From assembly GCA_023664185.1 (NCBI GenBank), contig JAMPGA010000002.1, positions 59,061 to 123,060 of the forward strand: a stretch of 64,000 nucleotides of DNA, read 5' to 3'. Shown here one piece after another: positions 63,942 through 64,000 of the stretch; positions within the stretch are counted from its first letter, which is position 1; every line of letters starts with the position of its first letter. The position numbers and the translations under genes were made by a program. Under the pieces are notes generated by a model, which worked only from the letters and a program-made list of their open reading frames with translations, searched no databases and was not told the DNA's origin. This DNA is from Muribaculaceae bacterium. GTDB lineage: Bacteria; Bacteroidota; Bacteroidia; Bacteroidales; Muribaculaceae.

Positions 63942-64000
63942 TGGGCGCTGAGGGATTCGAACCCCCGACCCTCTGCTTGTAAGGCAGACGCTCTGAACCA
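63942..64000 (-). tRNA. tRNA-Val (TAC), 5' end cut by window edge
   Basis: The minus strand gives an anticodon arm TCTGC-CTTACAA-GCAGA (anticodon TAC), variable loop GGGTC, T arm GGGGG-TTCGAAT-CCCTC, and acceptor strand AGCGCCC with discriminator A. CCA is not encoded. About 16 bases of the 5' side lie outside the window. Confidence 0.93.

Noticed and set aside
1..64000. CRISPR arrays, prophage genes, integrases, replication origin
   Set aside because: I saw no regularly spaced repeats, no integrase or phage structural motifs, and no DnaA-box cluster; the only mobile traces are the repeats and the methyltransferase remnant.

Overview
The window reads as a chromosomal segment of a GC-rich Bacteroidales genome; I favour Muribaculaceae, but that is inference. 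The evidence is: Bacteroidetes-type promoters (TAnnTTTG -7 boxes) before many genes; A/C-rich start regions instead of Shine-Dalgarno sites; a TonB-dependent receptor paired with lipoproteins that carry acidic residues after the lipid cysteine; a Bacteroidales-style OmpA porin; a fused BioG-BioC protein; DUF4294, DUF5689-like and DUF6359-like proteins; and an str-S10-spc-alpha cluster with no tuf between fusA and rpsJ.

Layout. 1-6911 (+): a phospho-signalling operon with the end of a Ser/Thr kinase, a membrane PP2C phosphatase, a membrane FHA protein, a double-FHA membrane protein ending in a trypsin-like protease, a secreted WG-repeat protein and a secreted three-repeat beta protein. 7184-16835 (-): DUF4294, nadB, a 49-residue peptide, a VKOR fused to a degenerate C39-like domain, thioredoxin, formate/nitrite channel, RNase D-like exonuclease, then biotin genes (bioD, bioGC, bioF, bioA). 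16962-18568 (+): a Bcr/CflA-type exporter and a broken cytosine-5 DNA methyltransferase. 18846-25359: rnfC, rnfB and rseC without the remaining rnf genes, a thioredoxin, a DJ-1 protein, apbE, ribF and a HAD phosphatase. 25662-36293 (+): a probable operon of secreted endonuclease/phosphatase, cytidylate-kinase-like protein, TonB-dependent receptor, two OB-fold-like surface lipoproteins, threonine deaminase and a SPOR lipoprotein. 36888-42661: ompA, tkt, a sugar-type MFS permease and a small membrane protein. 42743-61741 (-): rplQ to rpsL, the ribosomal superoperon with rpoA, secY, map, infA and fusA. 61993-64000 (-): an EFR1-type ferredoxin, prfB without its frameshift, and a partial tRNA-Val.

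The genes fall into readable sets. Kinase, phosphatase and three FHA domains look like a phosphothreonine circuit that may control a membrane-anchored protease. The nuclease, nucleotide-kinase-like protein, receptor and OB-fold lipoproteins look like a nucleic-acid scavenging system. RibF makes FAD, ApbE uses FAD to flavinylate proteins, and RnfB/RnfC belong to a complex that contains such flavins.

Three intergenic regions (7015-7160, 18568-18713, 36319-36808) carry members of palindrome-rich interspersed repeat families that I could align by eye. All three lie between convergent genes. These repeats, the FHA-protease locus and the nuclease/TonB locus are the strongest candidates for something not yet described. 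All functional calls come from reading motifs; no database search was run.
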